From Narthecium ossifragum (lineage: Eukaryota > Streptophyta > Magnoliopsida > Dioscoreales > Nartheciaceae), in NCBI GenBank assembly GCA_963920575.1, contig OY986970.1, positions 26,865,869 to 26,929,868 of the forward strand: a stretch of DNA of 64,000 bases, written 5' to 3'. How positions within the stretch are numbered: position 1 is the stretch's first letter; each line of letters begins with the position of its first letter. Made by a program: the position numbers and the translations under genes. Shown piece after piece: positions 10,591 through 20,360 of this stretch. Under the pieces are notes generated by a model that was given only the letters and a program-made list of their open reading frames with translations, searched no databases and was not told the origin of the DNA.

Positions 10591-11999
10591 ATGATTCTAT
10601 GATAAATCTACTCCTATTTTAGGTGGATCTACTCTTATGAATGGAATTAGTGTAGCACTACTCCTACAAATAAAGGACTGGTTGCAGGAATTTAAAAGAA
10701 AGATAAGCTTCATTGTTGAATTTAAAAGGCTATATTGATAATAAATGTAAAAAGGCTACATGAAGATAAAAAGCTGGTTTGCTTTGATGGACGGGACCCG
10801 TTTTCCTTCTTCCTCTTGGTTATTTATAGAGTTTCCGTTAACCACTTTTGAACTGTCAGAGACTGCCTTGAACTGTTTTGGAACTGCTCTGAATTGTCAG
10901 AACTGCATAACTGAGCGATATCTTCATTTATTTATGAAATTGCCATCAGGTAGAGCTTATTGTCTTCCACTGTGATTTGGCCGACCTTGGAATTTGATGA
11001 AACTATGAACATGAAAGTTGTAGGTCGTCGAATTATCTTTCCATCGGTCTAAAAACCAAGTCATTTGGACATCGTATGAGAAAGTTATCGCCAAAATGGT
11101 CAAAACACATCGATGCCTTATTAAAATAATCAGCAAAAATATGGCCGATAGAGAATCTGGCCGATGGAAAATTAGGCCGACGGAGAAATTTGGCCGATTG
11201 GATTTGGACATTTGGCTTTATTTACCAGTTTGCCACTAAACACTTTGGTTGCCTGTTTGACACTCTAAACGATGGAATCTGAAGATCTTGTCAACAGCAA
11301 AGTTGTAGATCTTTTCGTCCTTTGTCCAATCGTTCAAGAATCGGCCAATTTCGATACTTGATGTAAAAGTTATGGTCAAAATACTCTAACGGCATGTTTG
11401 GTTGGGCAAAAAACTTGGGAATGGAATGGTCAATTCCCAAGTCAAATCCCATTCCCATGTTTGGTTGGGACTTAATGTCAGGAATGGAATGCTTCATTCC
11501 TGACAACTTGGGAATAGACCATTCCCATCTCATACCCCGGACTGATTCATTCCGTTCCGGGCGATCGGGGGATTATAAAAGGCAATTACTAATCTACCCT
11601 TTGATCAGACTCTCTCTCCTGCGATCTTTTATCTCCCTGGCGTTCTCTCTCCCAAACCCTCTTCCGCGTGATCACTGTCGAGGCTCGAAGCGCAGTTTGC
11701 GGCTCCGGCGTCCTCTTGATCCCGACTTGCTGGTGGTCATCGGTGGAGGTATGCCCTTTCCCTCTTCCCCTCTCCTCTCTTCTTCTTCTCCCTACCCGTC
11801 CCTCTTCTCCTCCCTCTTTCTCTCGTCCTCTGGCGTCCTCTCTGTCGATGCTTTCCATGGAGCCTCCTTGATATCCCGGAGGTTTTCCTCCGCCTCGTCG
11901 GCATGCGGCCATGGTGCAGGGGTGGCGTCGACGTGCGTGTGCGCGCCGGCGACGCACACGAGCTCGTTTAAGTCCAGGCCGCACAGGGTCAACTCCCAT

Positions 12000-12440
12000 G
12001 GCCTCCCCGTCCCTCCTCTCCTCCCCTCTTTTTCTTCTCCTCCGGCGTCCTCTCCCCGTCCCTCTCCTCCTCCCCTCTTTCTCTTCCCTCCGGCGTCCTC
12101 TCCCCGTCCCTATTCTCCTCCCCTCTTTCTCTCCTCCTCCAGTGTCCTCTCCGCGTCCCTCTCCTCCTCCCCTCTTTCTCTTCCCTCCGGCGTCCTCTCC
12201 CCGTCCCTCTTCTCCTCCCCTCTTTCTCTCCTCCTCCGGTGTCCTCTCCGCGTCCCTCTCCTCCTCCCCTCTTTCTCTTCCCTCCGGCGTCCTCTCCCCG
12301 TCCCTCTTCTCCTCCCCTCTTCCTCTCCGCGTCCCTCTCCTCCTCCCCTCTTTCTCTTCCCTCGGGCGTCCTCTCCCCGTCCCTCTTCTCCTCCCCTCTT
12401 TCTCTCCTCCTCCGGTGTCCTCTCTCCCGACCTCTCTCCT
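12000..12440 (+). repeat. Pyrimidine-rich tandem array, ~48-bp unit
   Basis: About nine variant copies of a unit such as CCGTCCCTCTCCTCCTCCCC, followed by TCTTTCTC and a C(G/T)GG(C/T)GTCCTCTCC stretch. It makes long low-complexity frames (Ser/Pro/Leu on plus, Arg/Glu/Gly on minus) that are not genes. Confidence 0.85.
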
Positions 12441-12695
12441 CCGGCAATGGATTTCCATCACCTGGTTCACACTCATCTCCCGGAGGTTTTCCCCAACCTC
12501 ATCGGCATGCGGCCATGGCACAGGGTCAACTCCCATGGCCTCCCCGTCCCTCCTATCCTCCCCTCTTTCTCTCCTCCTCCGGCGTCCTCTCCCCCGACCT
12601 CTCTCCTCCGGCGATGGTCACCTTTCCTCTGTTTCTACTCTGCTTCTCACTCTGTTTCTCATTTTTTTTCTCCTTTCCACTGTACGTGCATGATT

Positions 12696-12770
12696 AAGTG
12701 CATGATTAGTTTTAAGTTTTAAGTGCATGATTAGTTTTAAGTTTTAAGTGCATGATTAGTTTGTAATGTG
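12696..12770 (+). repeat. Tandem triplication, 25-bp unit
   Basis: Three head-to-tail copies of a 25-bp unit beginning AAGTGCATGATTAGTTTTAA inside the Harbinger-like element. Confidence 0.9.
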
Positions 12771-14315
12771 TATATAGCTGAGTTCATGTTTGTCTCTATC
12801 TAGATGAGATAATGTATATATCTAGCTGAGTTCATGTTTGTCTGACAAAGATGGTTTTAAGTGCAGTCGATTATGTTACCTATTATTAGATTGTCTCTGA
12901 CTATAAGTCATATGCAGCTATGGCTCGTTTGAATTCAACTAGAAAATTGATGCTCAGGAGAAAGTATGCAGCTATCATTTCTACATGGAATCAAATTCTC
13001 TTCCTAGTATTATTGTAGTTAATTTATGCCAAACATGGACTTGGTTGTAGTCAATTTTAAATGCTTTCTAATTATGTATAGCGTGAATTTCCCTTTATAG
13101 GGTACGCAGGTGTGCTCTCTTACAGGCTAGAAATGGTTCTCTTCTTACAGTGACTTGATGCATGCATGGATTATCCTTGCAGAAAATGGTGTGAAAATTC
13201 ATGAACAATTCATGATATGGCTGGCATTTTTATCATCCGAAAAGCTTGCTCTGTAACTTACTTCAGATTTATCCAGGGGCTTCATTCGAATTCTCAAGAA
13301 ATTAATTCTAATCACCTTTATTGGGTATTTTTATGATTCAAAACTAGATTGACACGACAGCTTCTTGATAGGCCGCCGTGTGAAATTAAAGCTTGCATTA
13401 GGTGATGCCAAAATGTGGTTTTCTACTTCATGATGTATACTGAACTTTGGCTTCTCTGATTTTCTGCCTTGTCTAATGTGAACTGAATTGCAATTTGAAA
13501 TCTGGGACCATTGGCAACTGCATTGTATTACAACTCCATGAGTAGAAATGATGACCCATAAATTGGCATGATCGTTATGAACTATCCGTGACAGATTTGT
13601 AAAATATTTATGACCCAGATAGATGTCTTTAGGTTGATTATGTGTGAAGAGCGCTAAACAACTATGCATCACAGTATAAAAGTAATACATAGTATGCATG
13701 TGATCAGTTAAATACCAAGGCTATTTTAGTCATTTGTACTTCATTCCTATTCCATTCCCATGCTTCTGTTTCTATACCAAACATGGTAATGCTTCATTCC
13801 CATTCCCAATCCTGATATCACAAAATCACCTTGGTAATAACCCATTCCTAATCCCAATCCCATTCCATTCCCATTCCATTCCTATTCCTAATCCCAATCC
13901 CAATCCTATTCCCATTCCTTGTGCGAACCAAACGTGTCGTAATTATGTCAAAGCCAAAGATATTGATGATTTGATGTCAATTTCGTCTTATTTATGAAAT
14001 TATCATTGATCTTGCCGATATGTCAAATGGTTATTTTCATGACTAACATATGCTTCGTTTATAAATTTTGCCCCACAGGAATCTTTTCGCACGCTAGGGC
14101 GCTACATTGGAGGTCTCTCGATTTTTTAACCATTAAAGCTAAACCAAGAAACTACCAGAATAATGCCGGCGTTCGTCTCCTAAAAAGATGCGGAATCTCG
14201 ACACCGGATATCCCCAGCCCCACTTGTAGAAGATTCCGTTTTATACGCGACGGCCCGACTTTAATTCTGTTTCTCCGTCTCTCCATCCTTCATTCCATTT
14301 TCTCTCAACCATTCT

Positions 14316-14462
14316 ATGCTCGGAATCCATCGTCGTCTCCAATACTTTCGTAGGATCTGTGGATGCATTGAAGGATGGGCATGGATGATGATAAGAGGTC
14401 AGCGGCGCGGCGGTGCCAGGAATGCTTGGAGGCGCTCGAGGAGGAGCGGCGCAAGATTCTAG
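14316..14462 (+). promoter_or_regulatory. Upstream ORF overlapping the HHO start
   Basis: An ATG at 14316 opens a 48-codon frame, out of frame with the HHO start at 14375, ending TAG at 14460-14462 inside the first exon. A second, minimal upstream ORF, ATG-CAT-TGA, lies at 14363-14371, three bases before the main ATG. If the mRNA begins upstream of 14316 these would reduce translation of the main frame. The transcription start is unknown. Confidence 0.45.
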
Positions 14463-16715
14463 TCTTCCAACGAGAGCTTCCCCTGTGTTTGGAGCTCGTC
14501 ACGCAAGGTATTATATATTGATTCATTTGTTCTCGGGGGAATTCGATCATGGCGTGTTGTGTATGATGATCTTTTATTGATGATATTTGTGGGGTTTCTG
14601 GCCAGCCATCGAGGGCTGTAAGCAGCAGATCGCGCGGGAGGAAGCCCCGGGGATGAGCGACGCGTCGGCGCCGCCGCCGTTTATGGAGGAGTTTATCCCG
14701 TCAAAGCCGAGCTCTTCTTGTTCGACGAAAGAGGCGGAGGGGAAGCGCACTGCCACGGTGACTATGGTGGGGGATAACAAGCCGGGCTGGCTGGGCCTGG
14801 GATCCTCTCAGCTCTGGAGTGGCGATCCCGAACCCCTCACAGGGGAGGTGAAAAGACTAATCTTTTCACCAAGTTTGCTTAATAATTTTGGTCTTACCGG
14901 TGATAATTGTTCGTAATATTCTTTCTTTGGCATATTAGGATCTTTCGAGCAAGCCGCCGGTCGCCGTGAATTTGAAGGAGAAAGAGGGTTGTTTCCAGCC
15001 TTTCAAGAGAGACAAGCATGCGCGGATGTCGGCGCCGTTGACTCCAGCGGCGCCGGCAGCAAGCTCGACAGCAGAAACAACCACTCGAGGAGATAGCGAC
15101 ATCGACTTTGATGGCAATGAGGTGGAGGAGGGCCAGTCTCAATCAAACCGAGCTCGAAGGAAGGCGAGGCGATGCTGGTCTCCAGAGCTGCATCGCCGCT
15201 TCTTGCATGCCCTCCAACAGCTTGGTGGCTCTCATGGTAAGCAGTTGTTTGATCCATGGATGCTGTGCCGATCGGCCCGACCCGTGCCCACCAAAAACAT
15301 ATCCTGCAATGCAAATTCTCGGCATGGGATTCATGCCGGCTATATTGTTCTCTTGAACAGACTCCGTGCCGATGGCACGGATCTGTGCTGAGTGTCGACA
15401 CTGTTATGTGCCGTCGGCACGGCCAGCAGCGCACTCCATTGTTTGGTCTGAATCAGTTTGAGGGATGCTTAGCCTTATGAAATCGGTAAAAGTAAGATTA
15501 GCAGTGCTGATGATGGAAAATAACTGGGGTATCTTTGCAGCTGCAACACCAAAGCAGATAAGGGAATTGATGAAGGTGGATGGGCTGACCAACGACGAGG
15601 TCAAGAGCCATTTGCAGGTGATTTGATCTCTTCTTTCTTTCCGTGGAAGTAATTATTCATAATTGTGTGACAACCAATCACTCGAGTAAGAAAGTATAAA
15701 TACACTTGCAATCGCACCAATGGGAATAGGAAGCATGCAATTTACCGGCCCGTGCATTTGTTTTAAAGGCCAGAGTCATTGTCATCTACTCATCTGGGTA
15801 TATGCTGAGATTACCCAGATTGGTGATGATCCCGGAGGTAAATAAGTTATGATTTTTCCAGAACATACTGTTTGTTGATTCCTGGAATAGTTTCATGTGC
15901 TCTCTTCATGCATGTTTGAATTGACTGGCCACCAAGTTGATATTTATATCACAAGAAAGAAATTTCCTTCACTTGAGTCTGAGCTTATGATCAGGACTGG
16001 AAATGCTCATTGCTCTTATACTTGTTGCGAGTTCCATGGTCCTTTATCCCTCTGAACTTTGCATTTCATGAAATGGATATCTTGTTCTTCTGTAAAATTA
16101 TTACCTCTTCAATTATTTTCATTAACCTCTGTTCGATTGTAAATTACTTGCATCCTCTTCATTTACTGCATAAGAATGGACTGCTCTATGCTATTGAAAA
16201 TAGCTCTCAGTTTTTTTTGTTGCTAAAACATCGATCATAAACTCGAACAGCAAAAATATTTTTCTTTGGACTCAAATTGGCCAAAGAAAACATCTTTTGG
16301 ATATATATTTTGTAGATTACTAATCTTTTGGATGCTGAATTTCGCTCAGAAATATCGCTTGCATACGCGTCGGCCAAGTGTAGAATCACAAAGCAGAAGC
16401 AACAGTACTCCCCTCCCAACCCAGTTTCTTCTTGTTGGCGGAATATTAGTCCAACCACCAGAGTATGTTGCAGCAGCAGCAGCGGTGGCTCCTCCAGCAG
16501 CGGAGACAAGCAAAGAGCCGAGCCCAACCAAACACAGAATCTACGCCCCCGTTGCATCGCACCCCTCAGAAGCAAGGTTGAAGCAGCAGCGGAGCAAGAT
16601 GCAGGAAGAAAGAGCTTCAGTTGGCTCGTGCATTTCAGAGGGAAGAGGCAGGCAACAAGATACAAATGATAATGCAGCTGATTCTTCTTCGCCAACATCC
16701 TCGAACCTAAGTTGA
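14375..16715 (+). CDS. GARP/MYB repressor, HHO/NIGT1 family
   Basis: Five exons: 14375-14507, 14606-14847, 14939-15236, 15541-15617, 16350-16715; phases agree and give 371 residues, normal for the family. The N-terminal block (about 15-60) with [20 protein letters not shown] and [20 protein letters not shown] is the family's conserved coiled-coil region. The G2-like DNA-binding domain spans about 199-258: [20 protein letters not shown], then [20 protein letters not shown] and [14 protein letters not shown]. After it comes the conserved hydrophobic stretch [19 protein letters not shown]1/HHO/NIGT1 proteins are nuclear repressors in nitrate and phosphate responses; EFM in the same family acts in flowering. 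Which subgroup this is cannot be told. Its promoter lies next to a nested solo LTR and its 3' flank carries a LINE. Confidence 0.92.
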
Positions 16716-16955
16716 AGAAATTTTGTTTGTCTAATCTTCTTCTTTTCTGATTATAAACTAAGTTTTTCTCTACCTACTTTTGCACTCTGATGGAAGTGTA
16801 TCAGTTGAGGCATAAGAGTGAGAAGCACATATCTCGCCAATGTAAGTATTTGTTGTCAGCTTTATGTGAGAAATATACCTGTATTGAAGTCTTAAATATG
16901 GAAGTTAGGGAGGACTACAAAGTACATATGAAGTCTCTTTTTGGTTCAGATTACT

Positions 16956-17241
16956 TCTTTTTTTTTTTTTTTTTTTGACGAATTGAGACATGAGGTGAAG
17001 GCTCCTAGGCTGGTGAAACAAAGTACAACAACAAACTTGGGTTTAGCACCCAAACATCAGAGCACTAGATTGCAAAACTGGGCCGTTTTCTTTGCGCCCG
17101 CCTTCGCAAGTTGGTCCGCCTCTTCATTGTCGTCTCTTGGGATGTACATTAGGTGCATTTCCTCAAACGAGGCAACAGCTAAGCAGAGACGCTGGAGCCT
17201 TTCTTTGAGACTGCATGGCCATCTTCTTCTACCATGCAGGC
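16956..17241 (-). mobile_element. 5'-truncated LINE insertion (286 bp)
   Basis: Bounded by perfect 17-bp target duplications TTTTGGTTCAGATTACT (16939-16955 and 17242-17258), with a poly-A tail seen as a T tract on the plus strand next to the left copy. The minus strand encodes the C-terminal RNase H motif MHLMYIPRDDNEEADQLAKA of a plant L1-type LINE, then a stop and a short 3' UTR. This is a recent target-primed insertion downstream of the HHO stop codon, possibly within its 3' UTR. Confidence 0.9.
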
Positions 17242-17275
17242 TTTTGGTTCAGATTACTGAACATGTAGATTTTAA

Positions 17276-18466
17276 GAGGGCGTTTGGTTGCATGCATCAA
17301 CAGATGCATGCATCAGTTGATGCAGCATCATGGTCCAAACATGTGTTTGGTTGACCAGATGCATCAACTGATGCTGCATCTGGAGATGCAAAAAAGTGAC
17401 TTCATGCTGCATCAGGAGATGCATCTCACGTGATGCCACGTGATGCATCACCTTCTTCCCCTCATCTCTTCCCTCCTTCCCCTCTCTCCTTCTAACCGAT
17501 GCTCTCTCTGCTGCTCTCTCTCTCTCTCACCCGATCACCGGCGATCCTTCCCCTCTCCTTCCCCAAGCTCGGCGGCGATCTGGAGGCGGTTGGGAGCGGG
17601 GTGGTCGGAGACAACGATGCCGAGTGGTGACGGATCTGAGTGAGGCGGCATTGGATCCGGTGGAGGGATGAGCCGCACATCGAGGATGGCGATGGAGCGT
17701 CAGATCAGGCGAGTGGAGGTGAGGGGGCGTTCGATTTGGAGGCGGTTGGGAGCGGGGTGGTTGGAGACAATGATGCCGATTGGTGACGGATCTGAGTGAG
17801 GCGGCGTTGGATCCGGTGGAGGGGACGAGCCGCACGTCAAGGACGAGGATGGATCGTCGGATCGGGCGCATGGAGGCGAGGGGGCGTCCGATCTGGAGGC
17901 GGTTGGTAGAGGGGTGGTCGGAGACAACGATGCTGAGTGGTGACGGCGCTGGGTTCCGATGAGGCTTGGAGCTTGGGGGAGATCGAGATGAGGAGGGAGG
18001 CCGGGCGACGTCAAGGCGTTGGCGGGGAATGTGGAGACGCCGTGGGAGGTGGTCTCGAGTGAGGGGGAGGGGTCTCGAGCGGCGGCCGAGCTCGAGGTGA
18101 CAGCTTGGGAAGGAGGAGAGGAGACCGTGGGGTCTTGAGGAGGAAGGAGGAGAGGAGACCGCGGGGTCTTGAGGAGGGAGGAGAGGAGACCACGGGTTTT
18201 TGAGGAGGAAGGAGGAGATGAGAGATGAGGGAGATAGAGGGTGGTGCTGTGGTGGTAGTTGCCGACGAGGTCGTCGGAGGTGAGCGAGCGGCAGCGGCGA
18301 CGACGTTTGATTGGCTACATCAACTGATGCAATACATGCTAATCAAACAAAAAATTAGCTGATACTACATCAGTTGATACAAGCAACCAAACACGTATGT
18401 AATGCATCAGTTGCATCAACTGATGCGATGCAATGCATCAACTGATGCAAATAACCAAACACCCCT
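17276..18466. mobile_element. Harbinger-like non-autonomous element (1.19 kb)
   Basis: TAA duplications lie at 17273-17275 and 18467-18469. The left end GAGGGCGTTTGGTTGCATGC and the right end (complement AGGGGTGTTTGGTTATTTGC) are inverted repeats. Both subterminal regions (about 17290-17450 and 18310-18455) are packed with the palindromic word GCATCAACTGATGC and variants. The GC-rich body carries a tandem triplication and no recognised gene. Frames of 60-114 codons in it are compositional. Confidence 0.8.
17577..18020 (+). repeat. Tandem array, ~157-bp unit, about three copies
   Basis: Copies begin near 17577, 17733 and 17889 with GAT(C/T)TGGAGGCGGTTGG and continue with GGAGACAA(C/T)GATGC; the third is truncated. 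The array is wholly inside the 1.19-kb element. Confidence 0.8.
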
Positions 18467-18486
18467 TAAGTTTCTTCTGAAAAAGT

Positions 18487-19090
18487 CCTTAGAGGTGTCA
18501 GTGGGCCGGGCCGGCCAAGGCGCGTGAGGGGCCTCGTGCCGGGCCTGTCCTGCCGAGCTCTAACCAGGCCCAGCACACGGGCACAATATTGGCGATTGAA
18601 GCAAATAAGCACTACTAGTTATGAGAAAGCACTACTGGTTATGAGAAAAGCACTGCTGTCGCTTAAGTTTTTTATCCTGACCAATGCCCTGGAATACTGC
18701 ATTTACTATCAGTCGGTGGGTCAAATTTGTGCGTAGTCTTAAATGACAATCTACGACTTTTATCTCAACAAAAATCTTAAATTCAAATAGTTAAATGAGG
18801 ATATTGGCGATTGAAACAAAGTGAGATTTTTAGGAGTCTTCTTTCTCGCGCATTGAAGGTTTAAATATGTAATTTTTGTTTAAATAAACGCTATAGGTTT
18901 TGAAGTCTTCCTTCTAATGACTTTCACAACCCAAGATGGTGTCAAAAAGTTACGAATAGATGTGTCGTCACGTCAGAAATGGATAACAGCATTTAAGTCT
19001 AAAAAAAAAGGAGGCGACTCAAGAAAGTCAACAAACAAGAAGGGAAGGATCCAATTCCAAAAGTAAAAAGAGTCCTCGGCATTTTACCGA
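18487..19090. other. Intergenic DNA upstream of the lipase gene
   Basis: Starts with a GGGCCGGGCCGGCC-rich stretch (18500-18590) like ends of common plant GGCC-type repeats. The remainder is AT-rich with no gene. Confidence 0.4.
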
Positions 19091-19104
19091 CTTGATGCGG
19101 CGCA

Positions 19105-19233
19105 ACCAACCTCCTCTAACTTGTCTGGTATGACAGCTTAGATGTGAAGGTTTGGGTTTAAAAGTTGATACCCTCTCTCACTCGCCTGTACTCTCCTCAC
19201 TACCGTGCTTAACTATTAAAAAAAAAAAAAAAA
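19105..19233 (+). mobile_element. SINE insertion (129 bp)
   Basis: Flanked by perfect 15-bp target duplications ACTTGATGCGGCGCA at 19090-19104 and 19234-19248, and ending in a run of A. The 5' half looks tRNA-derived: GGTATGACAGCTTAGATGTG in the A-box region and GGTTTGGGTTTAAA in the B-box region, both one or two bases off the pol III consensus. Size, tail and duplications all fit a plant SINE. Confidence 0.8.
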
Positions 19234-19351
19234 ACTTGATGCGGCGCATTAGTCAGTCTTCTGGTGACATGACGTAATTTTTTTTTCCCCTGATTTTTTT
19301 TTTATTTTCTTCCTAAGGTGCCCTCTTATCTCCCATGATCCTCACTCTTAT

Positions 19352-19527
19352 GACTCATTTCCTCTAATCCGTCAATTTCGTTAATCCACCGGTGTTAATC
19401 CATCTATCATATTAGCAAAAGCTTACCCATCGCCACATCAGGACTCCTCCGATTCATTTCCTCTAATCCGCCGACATCGTTAATCCACCGGTGTTGATCC
19501 ATCTGTCATGCCAGCAAAAGATTACTC
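19352..19527 (+). repeat. Direct duplication, ~99-bp period
   Basis: Two diverged copies starting TCATTTCCTCTAATCCG and sharing GTTAATCCACCGGTGTT, both ending near AGCAAAAG. Confidence 0.75.
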
Positions 19528-20218
19528 AATACCTGAGCACCACTTCAGAGTCGGCAACATACTAACCCATGTGGCGGTCGACATGGAATCATTTTTCAAA
19601 TAAAAAAGACCCAACAGTCAACACTATGGGCCTAAAATGACAAAAAATTCACAAATATTCTGCCAAAGCAGCCTCTTCCTAATAACTAATAAACAAAGCA
19701 AGCAGAGGGTCACCGACGCCGTCTAAACCAAGTCACACCTTTGCGTGTCTTGGATTTTAATCAACCAATTCGCGTCAAGACCGCCACATGTCAAAGCTAT
19801 TCTCTCCGCATCTATATCGGTTCTGGGCTGCCGGCCGACTCGACTCGCCGACACGACCCGATCCCCTCCGTCACAAAGTAAAAATTTCTCTTTTTTTTAT
19901 ATATAGATTATTTTTCAGCAACTTGCGCCTCGGCCTCGGCGTCGGCATCTTCATCTCCATCACCGTCAAAATGACTGTATTACGTAGCTCCAATGTCGAA
20001 TATATATATTAGTCATGTATAATTATAAATCTCATTCTAATAATCATTTAATAACTTATTCTCATTAAAATCTCTTAATCTAGGCTATCACGTCAAGGTT
20101 TTATTAGAACATTCTCTCTCATAGATAATAAAAATTTTGTTTATAACCGTAGCGGATGATATATGCAATAAAAAAGAAACAAAAACCGAGCCGACCTAAA
20201 TAGAAAGGCATTCCTTGT

Positions 20219-20222
20219 CTCT

Positions 20223-20242
<20 letters not shown>
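20219..20242 (+). repeat. (CT)n in the lipase 5' leader
   Basis: Twelve CT units about 120 bases upstream of the lipase ATG, followed by more C/T-rich sequence. CT-rich leaders are common in plant genes. Confidence 0.8.
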
Positions 20243-20253
<11 letters not shown>

Positions 20254-20360
20254 TCTCTCCCGATCTCTCCTTCCTCATCCCCGACCTCTTCTTTCTCTGG
20301 CCAACCCTTTTCCATCCGGATTGGGTCACTCTCTCTCGTTGGATCGTGCCTTCGTCGATC

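Larger units (their letters stand above)
11390..13939. mobile_element. Harbinger-like non-autonomous element (2.55 kb)
   Basis: The left end CGGCATGTTTGGTTGGGC and the right end (complement CGACACGTTTGGTTCGCAC) are inverted repeats, continued by many GGAATGG/CCATTCC words in both subterminal regions. It is flanked by TAA at 11387-11389 and 13940-13942, a 3-bp duplication typical of PIF/Harbinger elements. The body has a leader-like stretch, a pyrimidine-rich tandem array at 12000-12440 and AT-rich DNA. Long frames here are compositional. No transposase was seen. Confidence 0.75.
10346..14048. mobile_element. Second solo LTR, split by a DNA transposon
   Basis: Begins TGTTAG and ends CTAACA, with perfect 5-bp duplications TATGC at 10341-10345 and 14049-14053. 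Removing the element at 11390-13939 and one TAA copy leaves an LTR of 1150 bp. It contains AAAGTTGTAGGTCGTCGAAT and a related AAAGTTGTAGATC segment, words common in plant LTRs. No coding domain or partner LTR is present. Its right end lies about 270 bases from the first ATG of the HHO gene leader. Confidence 0.8.

Noticed and set aside
12000..12440. Regular repeats as a possible CRISPR-like array
   Set aside because: Units are contiguous, diverged and have no unique spacers; the genome is plant nuclear.
11394..12722. Long frames (442, 315 and 260 codons) around 12 kb on both strands
   Set aside because: Low-complexity products of the pyrimidine tandem array inside a transposon; the same repeat is open in several frames.
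17527..18193. Frames of 60-114 codons in the 1.19-kb element
   Set aside because: They follow the ~157-bp tandem repeat and biased composition; no transposase or gene motif.
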